DNA of 53,248 nucleotides. It comes from Gemmatimonadetes bacterium bin94 (GTDB taxonomy: Bacteria > Gemmatimonadota > Gemmatimonadetes > Longimicrobiales > Gaopeijiaceae). The notes under the pieces are model-generated. The model saw only the letters and a list, made by a program, of their open reading frames with translations. It did no database searches and had not been told where the DNA came from. Of this stretch, positions 51,450 to 53,248 are shown in pieces (position 1 is the stretch's first letter; each line of letters begins with the position of its first letter). Both the position numbers and the translations under genes were made by a program. The DNA lies in contig MPNE01000004.1 of NCBI GenBank assembly GCA_002238865.1, positions 147,501 through 200,748 on the forward strand. The letters run 5' to 3'.

Positions 51450-52096
51450 GAGCCCAGCGTGGCTCCCAGAATCCACTGGAAGGCCAGAAACACCGGCGAC
51501 AACAGGACACCGAATGCCCCCGGAAATGCGACAACGGTCAGGAAGAGCAATGTGACGCCGTAGCGCCCCATCGCGCGGTACCTGGCGCCAACCGCTGGTG
51601 GCAACAGGTGGTACAGCACGTGGGAACCGTCCAGCGGTGGGATCGGGATGAGGTTGAAATAGGCTAGAATAAGGTTTATGAAAACACCATAAGTCAACAT
51701 TGTGCCGATGCTTGTGCCAATTATGCCACTCGCAAGCGACAGCCCCTGCAGGGCCGTCAATGCGAATAGCCCCAGGGTGCACAGGACCACGAGCCCCAGA
51801 TTGGATACGATGCCGGCGAGCGACACGCGGATGTCTCCGGCACGGTAGTCCCGGTAGTTGCGGGGGTTCACGGGAACGGGTTTTGCCCAGCCGAACAGGA
51901 AGTTGCCGGGGAGAAAATGCAACAACAGCGGAACGATGAGCGACCCCATGGGATCGAGATGAGGGATCGGGTTGAAGGTGATCCTGCCAAGGTCGCGTGC
52001 GGTGGGGTCCCCTTCCCGGAGGGCCTGCCACGCGTGGGCCACCTCGTGGACAACGACGGAAAAGAGCAGAACCGGGAGAATCAGTACGATTTCCAT
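51446..52096 (-). CDS. Site-2 protease family (M50) membrane metalloprotease
   Basis: 216-residue intramembrane zinc protease of the short YwhC type. HEVAH in the first helix (LLFSVVVHEVAHAWQALREG) supplies two ligands; the third ligand Asp lies in NLIPIPPLDGSHV. About six transmembrane helices, no PDZ domain. It cleaves within membranes, usually regulatory proteins, but the substrate is unknown. It heads the scpA-scpB-rluB-upp operon. No Shine-Dalgarno; TAGACT ends 6 nt before the ATG. Confidence 0.92.
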   Translation of the reverse strand: MEIVLILPVLLFSVVVHEVAHAWQALREGDPTARDLGRITFNPIPHLDPMGSLIVPLLLHFLPGNFLFGWAKPVPVNPRNYRDYRAGDIRVSLAGIVSNLGLVVLCTLGLFALTALQGLSLASGIIGTSIGTMLTYGVFINLILAYFNLIPIPPLDGSHVLYHLLPPAVGARYRAMGRYGVTLLFLTVVAFPGAFGVLLSPVFLAFQWILGATLGS

Positions 52097-52102
52097 ACGG
52101 GA

Positions 52103-52108
52103 AGTCTA
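52103..52108 (-). promoter_or_regulatory. Candidate -10 (TAGACT) of the site-2 protease operon
   Basis: On the minus strand TAGACT ends 6 nt before the ATG at 52096, with ACTTCCCGT between and no Shine-Dalgarno. Transcription would begin at or beside the A of ATG. No clear -35. Confidence 0.4.
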
Positions 52109-52189
52109 GCAGTCCGGGGAAAAATGCGCACGAGAGCCCGGCGGCCCTCCGCACGGGGCCGGCAAACCCTGGCCCAGGGCCCCGAGCCG

Positions 52190-52218
52190 TTGATCGCGCG
52201 GTCCCTTGGTTCTACCTT
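52190..52218 (+). promoter_or_regulatory. Candidate sigma-70 promoter of rpsT
   Basis: TTGATC (52190-52195), 17-nt spacer, TACCTT (52213-52218). It predicts a leader of about 55 nt before the rpsT ATG, which has GGAAG about 10 nt upstream. Confidence 0.5.
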
Positions 52219-52279
52219 TCGTGCCGGCCCATCGGAGGTCGGACACGACGAATACCGAGACTTTGGAAGTCGAACCAGT

Positions 52280-52534
52280 ATGCCGAACATCAAGAGCGCC
52301 AGGAAGCGGATGGTACTGAGCCGGGAGGCGCGGAGCCGGAACCGTGAAACCCGGTCGCGCATCCGCACCGCGATCCGCCGGGTCCAGGAAGCCGGCTCGG
52401 AAGAGCAGGCCGACGAACTCAGGCGCGTTGCCGTTGCTCTCGTCGACCGGGCAGCCACACGCCGGGTTATCCACCCGAACAAGGCCGGCCACATCAAGTC
52501 CCGGCTTGACAGGCTGGTCAGAGCCCACTCGTAG
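52280..52534 (+). CDS. rpsT: 30S ribosomal protein S20
   Basis: 84 residues. The N-terminal MPNIKSARKRMVLSREAR is the S20 signature. Very basic helical protein binding 16S rRNA; the C-terminal RVIHPNKAGHIKSRLDRLV matches S20. Length typical (about 87). The ATG at 52280 matches the family N-terminus. Monocistronic between divergent and convergent minus-strand genes. Confidence 0.96.
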   Translation: MPNIKSARKRMVLSREARSRNRETRSRIRTAIRRVQEAGSEEQADELRRVAVALVDRAATRRVIHPNKAGHIKSRLDRLVRAHS

Positions 52535-52565
52535 CCGCGGCGAAGGGTAAGCCCGCACCCCCCTG

Positions 52566-53248
52566 CTACCCGGCGCCGATCCTCCACGCGGTCCGCCCCC
52601 CCACCAGGGTCCGGACGACGCGCCCTGTAACATTCCGGCCCGCGAAGGGTGTGCTTCGTCCCTTCGACAGGAAATCGGCCGGATCGATCGTCCACTGCAT
52701 CGAGGGATCGATCAGGACGATGTCCGCCCCGGCCCCCGGCTCCAGTGTGCCGGCCGCCAACCCCAGCGCCCGGGCCGGACCCGCCGTCATGCGCTCGACA
52801 AGCACGGGGAGGGTCAGATCCCCTTCCAGGACGAGACGGCTGTGCAGGATGGCGAAAGCGGTCTCGAATCCCACGACGCCGAAGGGCGCATCGTCGAAGG
52901 CCTGCTCCTTTTCGTCGTAGTGACGGGGAGCGTGGTCGGTGGCGATGCAGTCGATCGTGCCGTCGGCGAGCGCCGCGCGCAGCTGCTCCACGTCACGCCG
53001 GGTGCGCAGCGGCGGATCCACCTTGTATTCGGTGCCGTACCCGGCGAGCCGCTCGTGCGTGAGCATGAGGTGGTGAGGGGTGGCTTCCGCCGTGACGCGC
53101 TCCCCCCCGCCCGCCTCCCCGCCCCGCCGCCTCCGCCCGCCGGACCAGAGCCGCCGCCGCCCCGGTCGAAACACGCTGAAGGTGAAGCCGCCCACCCGTC
53201 GCCGCCGCCAGAGACAGGTCCCGGGCGACGCCGATCTCTTCCGCGATG
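52566..53248 (-). CDS. pyrC: Dihydroorotase, 5' end beyond window, with apparent +1 frameshift
   Basis: Third enzyme of de novo UMP synthesis. The window holds the C-terminal part. In the upstream frame, IAEEIGVARDLSLAAATGG then RLHLQRVSTG is read from the right edge. In the downstream frame, VTAEATPHHLMLTHERL, then ATDHAPRHYDEKEQ (zinc/catalytic Asp region) and FAGRNVTGRVVRTLVGGR follow. The two frames join at a run of seven G (53102-53108, minus); dropping one G restores a continuous protein through EAAGRGGGRGERVTAEA. Without it the upstream frame stops at 52995-52993. The apparent start at 53195 is an artefact. Most likely a homopolymer sequencing error. Confidence 0.85.
   Translation of the reverse strand, partial: SRKRSASPGTCLWRRRRVGGFTFSVFRPGRRRLWSGGRRRRGGEAGGGERVTAEATPHHLMLTHERLAGYGTEYKVDPPLRTRRDVEQLRAALADGTIDCIATDHAPRHYDEKEQAFDDAPFGVVGFETAFAILHSRLVLEGDLTLPVLVERMTAGPARALGLAAGTLEPGAGADIVLIDPSMQWTIDPADFLSKGRSTPFAGRNVTGRVVRTLVGGRTAWRIGAG

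Noticed and set aside
53000-53195. Start codon at 53195 for a 209-residue dihydroorotase
   Set aside because: The first 35 codons are the wrong frame; the true upstream frame shows dihydroorotase sequence to the window edge.
1-53248. CRISPR arrays, insertion sequences, rRNA genes, integration sites
   Set aside because: No regularly spaced direct repeats, transposase or integrase sequence, or rRNA signature was seen on either strand.

Overview
The window is about 53 kb of dense, GC-rich bacterial chromosome. It has two tRNA genes, about 40 protein genes, short intergenic gaps and many 4-nt start/stop overlaps. I saw no insertion sequence, prophage, CRISPR array or rRNA, and no gap over about 250 bp lacks a gene. 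The protein set (DUF1592/DUF1552 secreted haem proteins, DUF5916, VPS10/BNR-repeat and FG-GAP proteins, M16 lipoprotein peptidase, CarboxypepD-reg/plug proteins, two gamma-glutamyltransferases, Ku-LigD end joining, GlnRS with a YqeY-like tail) suggests a diderm, aerobic, peptide-using heterotroph. I infer Gemmatimonadota or a related phylum, from general familiarity and not from a marker search.

Layout. 1-1.7 kb: 3' part of a serine hydrolase, tRNA-Arg, small membrane protein. 1.7-5.1 kb: divergent ku and ligD. 5.1-9.8 kb (minus): gamma-glutamyltransferase 1, alpha/beta hydrolase, M3 oligopeptidase. 10-13.4 kb (plus): glnS and a DUF819 permease. 13.5-21.4 kb (minus): gamma-glutamyltransferase 2 and a complete tripartite RND efflux operon (TolC-like, adaptor, permease). 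21.5-24 kb: cold-shock gene, AI-2E-family permease overlapping a small soluble protein, orphan GGQ release-factor-like gene. 24-26.4 kb (minus): two barrel-less CarboxypepD/plug proteins flanking a peroxiredoxin gene. 26.6-32.9 kb (plus): four-gene export operon (di-CxxCH DUF1587-1585 protein, Tat-exported DUF1552 protein, secreted ankyrin protein, small secreted protein). 33-45 kb (minus): recQ, DUF5916 protein, M16 peptidase, FG-GAP protein, BNR-repeat protein. 45-48.3 kb (minus): small secreted Cys/His protein, TonB-dependent receptor and His-rich lipoprotein, a likely metal-uptake module. 48.4-52.1 kb (minus): site-2 protease, scpA, scpB, rluB, upp as one overlapping operon, then tRNA-Ile2. 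52.2-53.2 kb: rpsT and the 3' part of a dihydroorotase gene with an apparent frameshift in a 7-G run.

The strongest leads are the DUF1592/DUF1552/ankyrin operon, the receptor module at 45-48.3 kb, the plug/peroxiredoxin operon, and a recurrent start architecture. In that architecture a TAnnnT-type -10 lies 2-10 nt from an ATG with no Shine-Dalgarno (ku, ligD, GGQ factor, DUF1592 gene, site-2 protease), which suggests leaderless or near-leaderless mRNAs. All family names come from reading the translations; no database search was run.
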